A stretch of 15,439 bases of DNA, from contig CAAFJQ010000045.1 in the NCBI GenBank assembly GCA_900763245.1, positions 1 to 15,439 of the forward strand, read 5' to 3'. Under the pieces are notes generated by a model, which saw only the letters and a program-made list of their open reading frames with translations, did no database searches and was not told the DNA's origin. Within the stretch, counting starts at the first letter, position 1. Every line of letters begins with the position of its first letter. Below, one piece after another: positions 7,782 to 14,266 of the stretch. Source of the DNA: Bacilli bacterium (GTDB taxonomy: Bacteria; Bacillota_I; Bacilli_A; RFN20; CAG-288). The position numbers were made by a program, and so were the translations under genes.

Positions 7782-9287
7782 ATGAACATATTCAAGAAAT
7801 TCAGAAAGCTCTTTGATCCTATCGATCTGACACAGGGAGACATCAAAAAAGTCTTCACTCTTTTTCTGATTCCGATCATTCTCAGTCTCTTCTTTCAGCA
7901 GGTCTATTCTCTTACCGATACCATCATCGTCGGAAAGAATCTGAGCACCAACGATATAGCAGGTGTCAATAACGCTGTTTCCATCGCAAGTTTTATTCTG
8001 AATTTCAGCATCGGCTGCACATCTGGATTCTCACTTGTATTATCTAGATCAATCGGTGAGAAAAACTTAGACAAAGCAAGAAAAAGTGTCTATGTTCAAT
8101 TAGTCCTTTCTATCCTTTTTTCAATCATTCTTACAATAATCGGATACTTTATAATAGATTTGCTTCTCGCATGGGTGAAGATCACACCTAGCGAGACAAA
8201 CGCGAGCATGCAGGCCATCTATACAGCTGCAAAAGATTACCTTCTCATCATCTTTCTCTGCGGCATTTTCTCACAGATGCTATACAACATGGTCGGTGCA
8301 ATATTAAGAGCGTTAGGAGATAGCTTCACTCCTTTCCTCTTCCTTGTTGTCTCCTGCGTTCTGAATATCTTCCTTGATATCTTATTCATCGTTCCTCTTA
8401 AAATGGGCGTGAAGGGTAGTGCATGGGCGACTGTCCTTTCTCAGGCGTTAGCTGCGCTTGGTGCCTTCGTCTACGCCTTTGTCCGATACAAAGAACTGCG
8501 ATTCAGAAAAGAAGATCTAAAACCGAGCGGATCATTTATCTACGAACATATCAGACTCGGTATTCCGTTAGGATTCCAGTGGTCCATTCTCTTTATCGGC
8601 ATTATCATCATGTCAGCCGCCGTCATTCCGTTTGATATGATTGACAGTACAAGCATGGTAGCTGGAAACCCTGCCCAGGTCGGATACGGAATTTCAAACA
8701 AACTATCTGCTATTCTGATGGGAATCTTTTCTGCTATTGGAACAGCCTTATTGTCATTCATCTCCCAGAACAAAGGTGCAAAAAAGTATGACCGAATCAG
8801 AAAAGGATTTGATTTTTCCTGCAAGTTATCGATCATCTTATCTTTCTTCTGCGTTACGCTAGGCCTGCTTCTTACGATTAACGGTGCTTATCAGTATTTC
8901 TTCTTATCCAAAGAATCCATATCTGAAACATCCATCAAATACGGAAATGCCTATCTCTATGTGGCACTTCCGTTCTATATTGCGCTCGCTTTCATCTACA
9001 TCGGAAGAAATACGGTACAGGCATTGGAGAAGCCTCTCTTCCCCTTGCTCAGTGGTGTTGTCGAGCTTATTGCAAGAACGCTTATCTGTCTCTTCCTCCC
9101 TACTATGATCAATCATGGTCCAATCAATTCCTCTGCCTCTTTTGCAAGCTACCTCATTATCTGTTTTGCGGATCCGATCACTTGGTTCTTATCCAATATC
9201 GTCGTTACAATTCCATCCTTCGTCTATCTGAACCGAATGAAAAAAGGTCTTTATCAGGAAAAAGACTTCTCTGAATCGAATAAGTAA
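7782..9287 (+). CDS. MATE family multidrug efflux transporter
   Basis: This is a 501-residue polytopic membrane protein of the multidrug and toxic compound extrusion family (NorM/MepA type), which exports cationic drugs and dyes in exchange for Na+ or H+. The N-terminal half shows the family pattern: the first membrane helix (FLIPIILSLFFQQVYSLTDTIIVGKN), then NDIAGVNNAVSIASFI, the SRSIGEKNLDKAR loop, and MVGAILRALGDSFTPF in the middle of the first bundle. The second half repeats the layout (QVGYGISNKLSAILMG, LSFISQNKGAKKYDR). About 12 membrane segments are expected. Substrate and ion cannot be told from sequence. The ATG at 7782 is chosen because it follows the promoter; the ribosome site (AAGG, 7766-7769) is weak. 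It is monocistronic, with promoter and terminator of its own. Confidence 0.92.
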   Translation: MNIFKKFRKLFDPIDLTQGDIKKVFTLFLIPIILSLFFQQVYSLTDTIIVGKNLSTNDIAGVNNAVSIASFILNFSIGCTSGFSLVLSRSIGEKNLDKARKSVYVQLVLSILFSIILTIIGYFIIDLLLAWVKITPSETNASMQAIYTAAKDYLLIIFLCGIFSQMLYNMVGAILRALGDSFTPFLFLVVSCVLNIFLDILFIVPLKMGVKGSAWATVLSQALAALGAFVYAFVRYKELRFRKEDLKPSGSFIYEHIRLGIPLGFQWSILFIGIIIMSAAVIPFDMIDSTSMVAGNPAQVGYGISNKLSAILMGIFSAIGTALLSFISQNKGAKKYDRIRKGFDFSCKLSIILSFFCVTLGLLLTINGAYQYFFLSKESISETSIKYGNAYLYVALPFYIALAFIYIGRNTVQALEKPLFPLLSGVVELIARTLICLFLPTMINHGPINSSASFASYLIICFADPITWFLSNIVVTIPSFVYLNRMKKGLYQEKDFSESNK

Positions 9288-9290
9288 TAT

Positions 9291-9327
9291 GAAGCAGGCG
9301 TTACAGATTCGCCTGCTTTTTCTTTTT
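9291..9327 (+). terminator. Rho-independent terminator after the MATE gene
   Basis: A perfect nine-base-pair stem (AAGCAGGCG at 9292-9300 with CGCCTGCTT at 9310-9318) has a nine-base loop and is followed by T-rich sequence (TTTTTCTTTTT). On the opposite strand the hairpin has no U-tract, so it terminates + strand transcripts only. The stop codon of the converging Lgt-family gene (9301-9303) falls inside the loop. Confidence 0.88.
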
Positions 9328-10047
9328 GCTTAGCAACAATAATACAAGATAAGCAATGCCGCCTAAGAAAATAATAATAGCCCAGAACTGAGAAGGAGAT
9401 ATGCCAGGAATCAGGTTTCCGCGGTGGTCTCCTCTTAAGAATTCGATAAGGAAACGGAACACCCCATAAGAGATCATATAGATTGGGAAGGTGTATTCGA
9501 AGTTGTGTCTATAGGCCAGATAGAAAAGAATACCGGCCAAAAGAAGCAGGAAAATAGCTTCAAAGAGATTGGTAGGCCAGACCTTTACTGAGGTGGTATT
9601 GAACTTGATTCCGAAGATGGAGTCAGTCGGAGAACCATAACAGCATCCATCAAGGAAACATCCGATTCTTCCTAATCCGTGTGCAAAGGGAACACAGGGC
9701 CCAGCAATGACCATGAGCTTAGATAAGAAAGGCGGATTCTTCTTTTTCATCCATGTGAAATACTGAATGAAGAAGGCTATTACTCCTCCGATCAGTCCGC
9801 CGAAGAATGTCATCGCCCAAGTCCAATGATAGTCGTCTGGATTCTCGATGAAGTCATAGAGATTCTGAAACAGAATAGCAAAGACGATCGCAACTGCACC
9901 GCTGATAGACACGGCGATTTCAATATTGGTCGTGACGCCTTTCTTCATCTGTATTTTCTTGAAATAGATTTCAAGAAATACAAAATCAAGAATGAATCCT
10001 AATACAATGAGAAAAGGATATATATCAAATCCGATATCAGGAAGCAT
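9301..10047 (-). CDS. lgt: Lgt-family membrane protein (prolipoprotein diacylglyceryl transferase-like)
   Basis: This 248-residue membrane protein has about seven hydrophobic segments and the Lgt-family layout: FFGGLIGG (81-88), the signature segment GRIGCFLDGCCYG (126-138), PTNLFEA (158-164), and FRFLIEFLRGDHRG (197-210). Classical Lgt moves a diacylglyceryl group from phosphatidylglycerol to the lipobox cysteine of preprolipoproteins at the membrane. Here the histidine before GGLIGG (E. coli His103) is Phe, and the signature Asn and Glu of the GRxGNF.NxE motif are Cys, so activity on lipobox proteins is uncertain. The two RxxxExxR-type arginines remain. It starts 11 bases inside the end of the CPBP protease gene, with AAGGAG (10058-10063), and is likely co-transcribed with it. 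Its stop lies in the loop of the MATE terminator. Confidence 0.8.
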   Translation of the reverse strand: MLPDIGFDIYPFLIVLGFILDFVFLEIYFKKIQMKKGVTTNIEIAVSISGAVAIVFAILFQNLYDFIENPDDYHWTWAMTFFGGLIGGVIAFFIQYFTWMKKKNPPFLSKLMVIAGPCVPFAHGLGRIGCFLDGCCYGSPTDSIFGIKFNTTSVKVWPTNLFEAIFLLLLAGILFYLAYRHNFEYTFPIYMISYGVFRFLIEFLRGDHRGNLIPGISPSQFWAIIIFLGGIAYLVLLLLSKKKKQANL

Positions 10048-10801
10048 GTGTTTCTCTCTCCTTATTCATGTAGATGACAAAGACAAGATATGCGATAGAG
10101 ACAATAGCAAAAGCAGTGTTCACTGCAATATAGGAAATAGAGAATTCACTGAGTATATAAACATTCTCGAATAATAACATATTGAATAGATTAAAGCAGG
10201 CATGACCTATTATAGGAAGAACAATATTATCAATGGAAATCGCTAGATATCCTAGTATCAATCCTAAGAAAAACGTATAAACAATCTGTAATGCTGTTCC
10301 GGAATAGTTTCCTGATGTGAAGTTGATGACATGCATCAGACTGAAACAGAGAGCGGAGCATAAGACAGAGAGAAGAGATTTTAGATTGCTCTTTTCAAAG
10401 AGGGAAGAAAAGAAGAAGAGAAGGAAATAACGGAAGATGATTTCTTCGACAACGACCGAGACTATGAGAAGAAACATGTTCATGAAAAGCAGTCCTGCGT
10501 TCAGCATTTCATTTTTAGGAAGAGAGAAGATTGCTCCATAGATGATGTTGCTGAAGCAAGGCAAAAGAAGAGGAAGAACAAGAAGATAGGACTTCGTTTT
10601 TCCTTTTCTGTAATAGCAGTCTTTGTTTTTGAAAATCTCAAGCACTGCAAAAGTCATGACAACAAGAAGAAACATCGTCTTGATCAACGACTGAAAAATA
10701 TAATTGTCGCTCATCTTGTAATAAGGGACAAACTGACACGCCAAATACAGGCAAAGAAGATATAAAACGGTGAGAAGATTGTTCTTGTTTGTTTTTGTCA
10801 T
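10037..10801 (-). CDS. CPBP family intramembrane metalloprotease
   Basis: This 254-residue polytopic membrane protein carries the three motifs of the CPBP (CAAX protease and bacteriocin-processing, Abi) family: EEIIFR (motif 1, EExxxR), FSLMH (motif 2, FxxxH) and HACFN (motif 3, HxxxN). The Glu and His residues would bind the catalytic metal inside the membrane. Family members cleave prenylated or other membrane proteins, or give bacteriocin self-immunity; the substrate here is unknown. I take the ATG at 10801 rather than the upstream in-frame GTG at 10834, because a perfect TATAAT (10808-10813) lies six bases before the ATG. There is no Shine-Dalgarno, so the message may be leaderless. It overlaps the Lgt-like gene downstream by 11 bases. 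Confidence 0.82.
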   Translation of the reverse strand: MTKTNKNNLLTVLYLLCLYLACQFVPYYKMSDNYIFQSLIKTMFLLVVMTFAVLEIFKNKDCYYRKGKTKSYLLVLPLLLPCFSNIIYGAIFSLPKNEMLNAGLLFMNMFLLIVSVVVEEIIFRYFLLFFFSSLFEKSNLKSLLSVLCSALCFSLMHVINFTSGNYSGTALQIVYTFFLGLILGYLAISIDNIVLPIIGHACFNLFNMLLFENVYILSEFSISYIAVNTAFAIVSIAYLVFVIYMNKERETHAS

Positions 10802-10807
10802 ATCTAA

Positions 10808-10813
10808 ATTATA
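10808..10813 (-). promoter_or_regulatory. -10 box of the CPBP protease gene, possible leaderless promoter
   Basis: Read on the - strand, this is a perfect TATAAT followed by TTAGAT and then the ATG at 10801. The -35 region is poor (GCGTGA or CGTGAA at 16-17 bases). The position predicts a transcript that begins at or next to the start codon. It sits just after the prs terminator, so the gene would otherwise be cut off from its upstream neighbour. Confidence 0.5.
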
Positions 10814-10840
10814 CGACAAATTGATTTGTTTCACGCATAG

Positions 10841-10863
10841 AAAAAGGCGCTATCGCTAGCGCC
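10841..10863 (-). terminator. Rho-independent terminator after prs
   Basis: On the - strand, a seven-base-pair GC-rich stem (GGCGCTA with TAGCGCC) and a four-base loop are followed by TTTTT. It begins 11 bases after the prs stop codon and separates prs from the CPBP-Lgt pair. Confidence 0.92.
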
Positions 10864-10874
10864 CATATAACAGA

Positions 10875-11852
10875 TCAGTCTGTATAAAGCGAATAGATTT
10901 CAGAGACAGGTGCGTTCTGACTGATTGCAACGATTGCATTGCAGATGATGTCAGCCAAAGAAATGACCTTGATCGGAATATCTTTATTGTTGATGAACTT
11001 CTCGGCAAGCGGGATGGAATCCGTGACATAAAGCTTTTCGAAGACCTTTGCAGAAGTCAGTCTCTCAAAGGCAGGATCGGATAAGACAGGATGAGTGACT
11101 GCCATGAAGATTTTCTTGGCTCCAGCACCCTTTAAAGCCTTTGCTGCGGCGATTGCGCTGCCTGCGGTATCAATCATATCATCGATGATGATGCAGTCCT
11201 TATCCTGAACGCTTCCGATGATGTTCATGACTTCGGGCTGATACTTGTTGTTTCTTCTCTTATCAATGATAGCAAGAGGAGTATTGAGCTTCTCTGCAAT
11301 CTTTCTGGCACGGTTGACTCCGCCGTGATCAGGAGAGACTGTGACAACATTTTCTTTATCGATATCCGGATCATTATATAAGACATGGCCGATAAGCGGG
11401 ATAGCAGAAATATCGTCTTCCAGACAGGAGAAGAATCCCTGAATCTGGGCGGCGTGAAGATCGAAAGTGATGACTCTGTTGGCACCGGCTGTGACCAATA
11501 AGTCAGCGACCAGTTTGGAAGAGATCGGTTCTCTCGGTTTGGATTTGCGATCCTGTCTGGCATAGCCAAAGTAAGGAATGATGACATTGATTTCGCCAGC
11601 GGATGCTCTTCTTAAGGAATCGATGAAGATCAATAATTCCATCAGGTTATCATTAACCGGCGGACAAGTGGACTGAATGATGAAAACCTGTTTTCCTCTG
11701 ACAGTGTCAATAGGGCAGGCGAGGACTTCTTTGGATGGGAATTTAGCAAGATGGACATCAGCGAGTTTACAACCAAGCTTCTCAGCAACATTTTCGGCAA
11801 GTTCCGTATTAGCACTCAAAGCATATAGGACTGCATTCTTATCGAGCTTCAT
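10875..11852 (-). CDS. prs: Ribose-phosphate pyrophosphokinase (PRPP synthetase)
   Basis: This enzyme makes 5-phosphoribosyl-1-pyrophosphate from ribose 5-phosphate and ATP, the common precursor of purines, pyrimidines, NAD, His and Trp. At 325 residues it has normal length. Motifs are STCPPVNDNLMELL (61-74), PYFGYARQDRKSK (93-105), DLHAAQIQGFF (131-141, with catalytic His133), SPDHGGVNRAR (173-183), DKRR (197-200), and the PRPP loop IIIDDMIDTAGS (221-232). The ATP flag region reads FPSKE (38-42), where most class I enzymes have FSDGE, so an Asp that contacts adenine is Ser. A strong AGGAGGA ribosome site (11858-11864) precedes the ATG. It is followed by its own terminator. The window shows no neighbour in the usual Bacillus order (glmU, spoVG). 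Confidence 0.96.
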   Translation of the reverse strand: MKLDKNAVLYALSANTELAENVAEKLGCKLADVHLAKFPSKEVLACPIDTVRGKQVFIIQSTCPPVNDNLMELLIFIDSLRRASAGEINVIIPYFGYARQDRKSKPREPISSKLVADLLVTAGANRVITFDLHAAQIQGFFSCLEDDISAIPLIGHVLYNDPDIDKENVVTVSPDHGGVNRARKIAEKLNTPLAIIDKRRNNKYQPEVMNIIGSVQDKDCIIIDDMIDTAGSAIAAAKALKGAGAKKIFMAVTHPVLSDPAFERLTSAKVFEKLYVTDSIPLAEKFINNKDIPIKVISLADIICNAIVAISQNAPVSEIYSLYTD

Positions 11853-11890
11853 GTTAATCCTCCTAAAGCACGTCTATTAGTTTACAACAA

Positions 11891-11917
11891 TCATTCAAAA
11901 TTATTAAGATTGAATGA
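11891..11917. other. Inverted repeat upstream of prs
   Basis: TCATTCAA (11891-11898) and TTGAATGA (11910-11917) form perfect eight-base arms around an 11-base AT-rich centre, in the gap between the cation-transporter gene and prs. It is about 40 bases upstream of the prs start codon, where a promoter or operator is expected. It does not resemble the known PurR box, and no U-tract follows on the prs strand, so it is unlikely to be a terminator. Function is unknown. Confidence 0.4.
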
Positions 11918-11940
11918 GTATTATTTGATAAAAAAACAGA

Positions 11941-12912
11941 TTATCTTACATTCTCTTCCTGTTTGCGATGTGTCTCATCGTCCGGTTCTGCGATGACATA
12001 GACATTTTTGCATTCCGGGAATGATGCAAACAGAACATTCTTGATCTTATCGGAAACAGCATCGCTTTCTTCCAAAGTCATGTTTTTGTCCTGAAGAAGA
12101 TAGATATCAAGATAGAATTTCTCGCTGAAAATACGGGAGTGAATCAACTTCACGTTCTTTTCTTCAACGACAGTATAAAGAACTTTTTTGACTTCGTTCA
12201 TCTTTTCTTCGGAGATAGCGTGATCGGTGAGTTCTCTTGAAGCTGTCTGGAAGGTCTCTACACCGATGACGATGACCATGATTGCAATCGGATAAGTGAA
12301 TAGGGAATCAAGGAAATTGTTGTTAGGAAGCCAGGCATAACCAAACAGAGCGATGACTGCAGCGACAGAGGAGAATGCATCGACGATCTGATGCCAGGCA
12401 TCCGCTCTCATCGCTTTGGAGTGGGCTTTCTTGGCTCCATACATCGTGATGAAGAACATGATTCCTTTGATGATGATGCTAGCAAGAGCAAGTGAAAGAG
12501 AGACGTACCACATCGAGGTGAAAGCGATAGTCTGTTCAGCTTCTCCTCCTTTGATGATTTCGATCAAGGATTCAGTCGATTCGATGATGATTTCTCCTGC
12601 CGTGACAAACAGGATGATCGATAAGATCAATGAGGCGATGCTTGCCCATCTTTCATATCCGTAATTGTATTTGTTGTTTCTTTTTCTCGCTGCGATCCAG
12701 ACAGAGATGACAGCGATGATGGTTGTAAGGACATCGCCTGTCCCGTGAACGCCATCGGAGAAGACCGCAGAAGAGGATACGACTCTTCCGACAATGATCT
12801 TCGTCACACCTAAGAGAAGATTCAAGACGACAGAGATGATGCCGATGATGGTGGCAATCTTCACCGGTTCCTTCTCTTGTTCTTCAATGCCTGCTTTTCT
12901 TTCTTTATTCAT
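11941..12912 (-). CDS. Cation diffusion facilitator family transporter
   Basis: This 323-residue divalent-metal exporter of the CDF family works as a dimer and expels a metal in exchange for protons. Six membrane helices lie at about residues 17-225, and the cytosolic metal-sensing domain covers about 228-312. The transport-site residues are visible as an HxxxD pair in TM2 (FSDGVHGTGD, His56 and Asp60) and another in TM5 (DAWHQIVDAF, His174 and Asp178). In the family, this His/Asp-His/Asp pattern points to Zn2+ rather than Mn2+ or Fe2+. The ATG at 12912 is chosen over an upstream in-frame TTG at 12981, because AAAGGA (12921-12926) precedes it and it overlaps the kinase stop by only 8 bases. 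It is the last gene of a three-gene unit. Confidence 0.93.
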   Translation of the reverse strand: MNKERKAGIEEQEKEPVKIATIIGIISVVLNLLLGVTKIIVGRVVSSSAVFSDGVHGTGDVLTTIIAVISVWIAARKRNNKYNYGYERWASIASLILSIILFVTAGEIIIESTESLIEIIKGGEAEQTIAFTSMWYVSLSLALASIIIKGIMFFITMYGAKKAHSKAMRADAWHQIVDAFSSVAAVIALFGYAWLPNNNFLDSLFTYPIAIMVIVIGVETFQTASRELTDHAISEEKMNEVKKVLYTVVEEKNVKLIHSRIFSEKFYLDIYLLQDKNMTLEESDAVSDKIKNVLFASFPECKNVYVIAEPDDETHRKQEENVR

Positions 12913-13546
12913 AGTAGCTATCCTTTGGTAATACAAGAAGAAGCGTTCCCTCTTTGACAGAGATTCTTCCTTCTTTGGCAATGAACTGATTCGATATCCC
13001 TAAAGGAACATCATCATCCATGCTGATGTCCTTTACGGTATAGAGCAGATTCTCGATATCGACGCCCTTGCTTTCCCCATTATAGCTGAAAACAGAAAGA
13101 AATCCACTTTTCAATGGTTTTAAGCGGATACATGAATTATGTATCATATGAACGACAATTTGATTGTTTTCTGAAAAAAGATAGCCTTTCGCCCCTTTTT
13201 TGACAAGATAGAAAAGGACCTGGATGTTGGCTAGGGTGTGTTCGATCTTCCCTCCCAAGCATCCATAGAATTCAAAGGTATCATATCCTTTTTCGAGAAG
13301 ATATTTGACAGCAAAAAAGGTATCGGTATCATCTTTTCTGACAGGAAGAGCAATCTTCTCTTTTGGATGTTTGAGATTCTTTATATCGAGCGTATCAAAG
13401 TCACCGATGAACAAGTCCGGTTCCATATTGTCAGAGAGGAATGCGTTGTATCCGCCGTCGCAGGCGACAAAGATATCCGCTTTCTTCTCTTTGAGAAAAG
13501 AACAATCCTTCAAAGGGCATGCTCCGACAATCAATGCTTTTTTCAT
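12905..13546 (-). CDS. thiN: Thiamine diphosphokinase
   Basis: This enzyme converts thiamine to thiamine diphosphate using ATP. It has 213 residues, the family norm. Motifs are ACDGGYNAF (28-36), PDLFIGDFDTL (43-53), the kinase loop VRKDDTDTFFAVKYL (69-83), GGKIEHTLANI (98-108), and PLGISNQF near the C terminus. GGKIEH replaces the commoner GGR.DH with conservative swaps, and the GISN[E] position has Gln. The ATG overlaps the TGA of the preceding Sel1-like gene by four bases (ATGA), a classical coupling, and the ribosome site is a G-rich run (GGGGGTGG). It overlaps the following CDF gene by 8 bases. Confidence 0.93.
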   Translation of the reverse strand: MKKALIVGACPLKDCSFLKEKKADIFVACDGGYNAFLSDNMEPDLFIGDFDTLDIKNLKHPKEKIALPVRKDDTDTFFAVKYLLEKGYDTFEFYGCLGGKIEHTLANIQVLFYLVKKGAKGYLFSENNQIVVHMIHNSCIRLKPLKSGFLSVFSYNGESKGVDIENLLYTVKDISMDDDVPLGISNQFIAKEGRISVKEGTLLLVLPKDSYYE

Positions 13547-14103
13547 TCGACCACCCCCGAAAGAAAGACTCCTTTCTTTTTCGCTTCTTCATAGACTTCT
13601 TTTTCTTTGTCGATCATCCCTAATTCAAGATATAGCTTCATCAGGCCTTCATAGCCTTCCTTCATGCCGGATAAGGCTGCTTTTCTATAGTATTCAAGAG
13701 CACCCTTCCTATCGAGCTGGAATAAGTCTCCGTAATGCTTGCATTTAGCCATTTCAAGGTAAGCTTTCTTATACCCGTGGTCACAACATATCCTCAAAGC
13801 GTTTCTGGCCTCTATCGGTTTGCTGTCTTTCCATAACAGATAAAGATAATAGGTTCCGAAATCGCTCCCTTCCTTTACAGCGAGAAGAGCCTGTCTGATA
13901 GCTTCTTCTTTATTGAGGTGAAACAGAATATCGATTTCATTGAAATAACACTGGACCAGAAAGAGATGATTCTTCCCTTTGAAAGAGGAACTCGTCTGCA
14001 ATATCTGTCCGATATCATACTTCTGTTCAGCAGTCGTAAAGATATCTTTTGCCTTCTCGATAAGTTCTTTTAAGAGTTCATCTCTTGTCAGTTTCTTTTC
14101 CAT
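13543..14103 (-). CDS. Sel1/TPR-like helical-repeat protein
   Basis: This 186-residue soluble protein consists mainly of short antiparallel helices. About residues 95-168 show the Sel1-like spacing of small residues (A.NALRICCDHGYKKAYLEMAK, then ALEYYRKAALSGMKEGYEGL), ending in an EAKKKG segment that leads into the stop. Sel1 repeats mediate protein-protein contacts; no catalytic motif is seen. The ATG at 14103 has no Shine-Dalgarno but lies six bases after an extended -10 (TGC-TATGAT, read on the - strand), suggesting a leaderless message. It is coupled by a 4-base overlap to thiamine diphosphokinase. Its promoter lies against the right end of the TnpB element. Function is unknown. Confidence 0.72.
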   Translation of the reverse strand: MEKKLTRDELLKELIEKAKDIFTTAEQKYDIGQILQTSSSFKGKNHLFLVQCYFNEIDILFHLNKEEAIRQALLAVKEGSDFGTYYLYLLWKDSKPIEARNALRICCDHGYKKAYLEMAKCKHYGDLFQLDRKGALEYYRKAALSGMKEGYEGLMKLYLELGMIDKEKEVYEEAKKKGVFLSGVVE

Positions 14104-14109
14104 GGTTTA

Positions 14110-14118
14110 ATCATAGCA
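14110..14118 (-). promoter_or_regulatory. Extended -10 promoter of the Sel1-like gene
   Basis: Read on the - strand, this is TGC followed by TATGAT, the TGN extension with a near-consensus -10 box. It lies six bases before the ATG at 14103. The -35 position (TTTAGG) matches poorly and falls inside the end hairpin of the TnpB element, so the extended -10 would carry the activity. Confidence 0.45.
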
Positions 14119-14126
14119 TCAACTAC

Positions 14127-14266
14127 CCATTACCTAAAGGCAATGGACTTGTAACTGCCCAGTCGTACTAACGGCTTGCGCCTCCGACCTTTAATCCCCG
14201 ATAGATATTGCTATCTAAAGTGGCGTTACATCATAGGGTGGTTGACAGCACCCTTTGCAGCAAAGT
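14127..14266 (-). ncRNA. Predicted omega-RNA (reRNA) scaffold at the tnpB 3' end
   Basis: The 140 bases after the tnpB stop fold into successive stems, read here by + coordinates. They are CTTTG/CAAAG (14253-14265); AGGGTG/CACCCT (14235-14254, overlapping the first and so alternative to it); a GATAG/CTATC stem extended by CTTTA/TAAAG across a bulge (14189-14220); a GGC-GCAA-GCC GNRA hairpin closed by GTCG/CGAC (14162-14188); and an end hairpin CCATTGCC/GGTAATGG with one G-U pair (14127-14146). TnpB proteins use such RNAs, derived from the tnpB 3' end and the right transposon end, as guide scaffolds. The guide would follow the last hairpin, at about 14126 and downward. The 5' limit probably reaches into the tnpB coding end. 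No covariation test was possible. Confidence 0.62.

Noticed and set aside
10802..10834. CPBP protease start at GTG 10834
   Set aside because: No ribosome site precedes it, and a perfect TATAAT lies within this stretch, so it is likely upstream of the transcript.
11930..11964. Possible terminator at the 3' end of the CDF gene
   Set aside because: The AAACAG/CTGTTT arms are only six bases long, overlap the T-run and leave a 19-base loop, which is too weak to call.
12913..12981. Longer CDF transporter starting at TTG 12981
   Set aside because: It would overlap the kinase gene by 77 bases and lacks a ribosome site, while the ATG at 12912 has AAAGGA at the right spacing.
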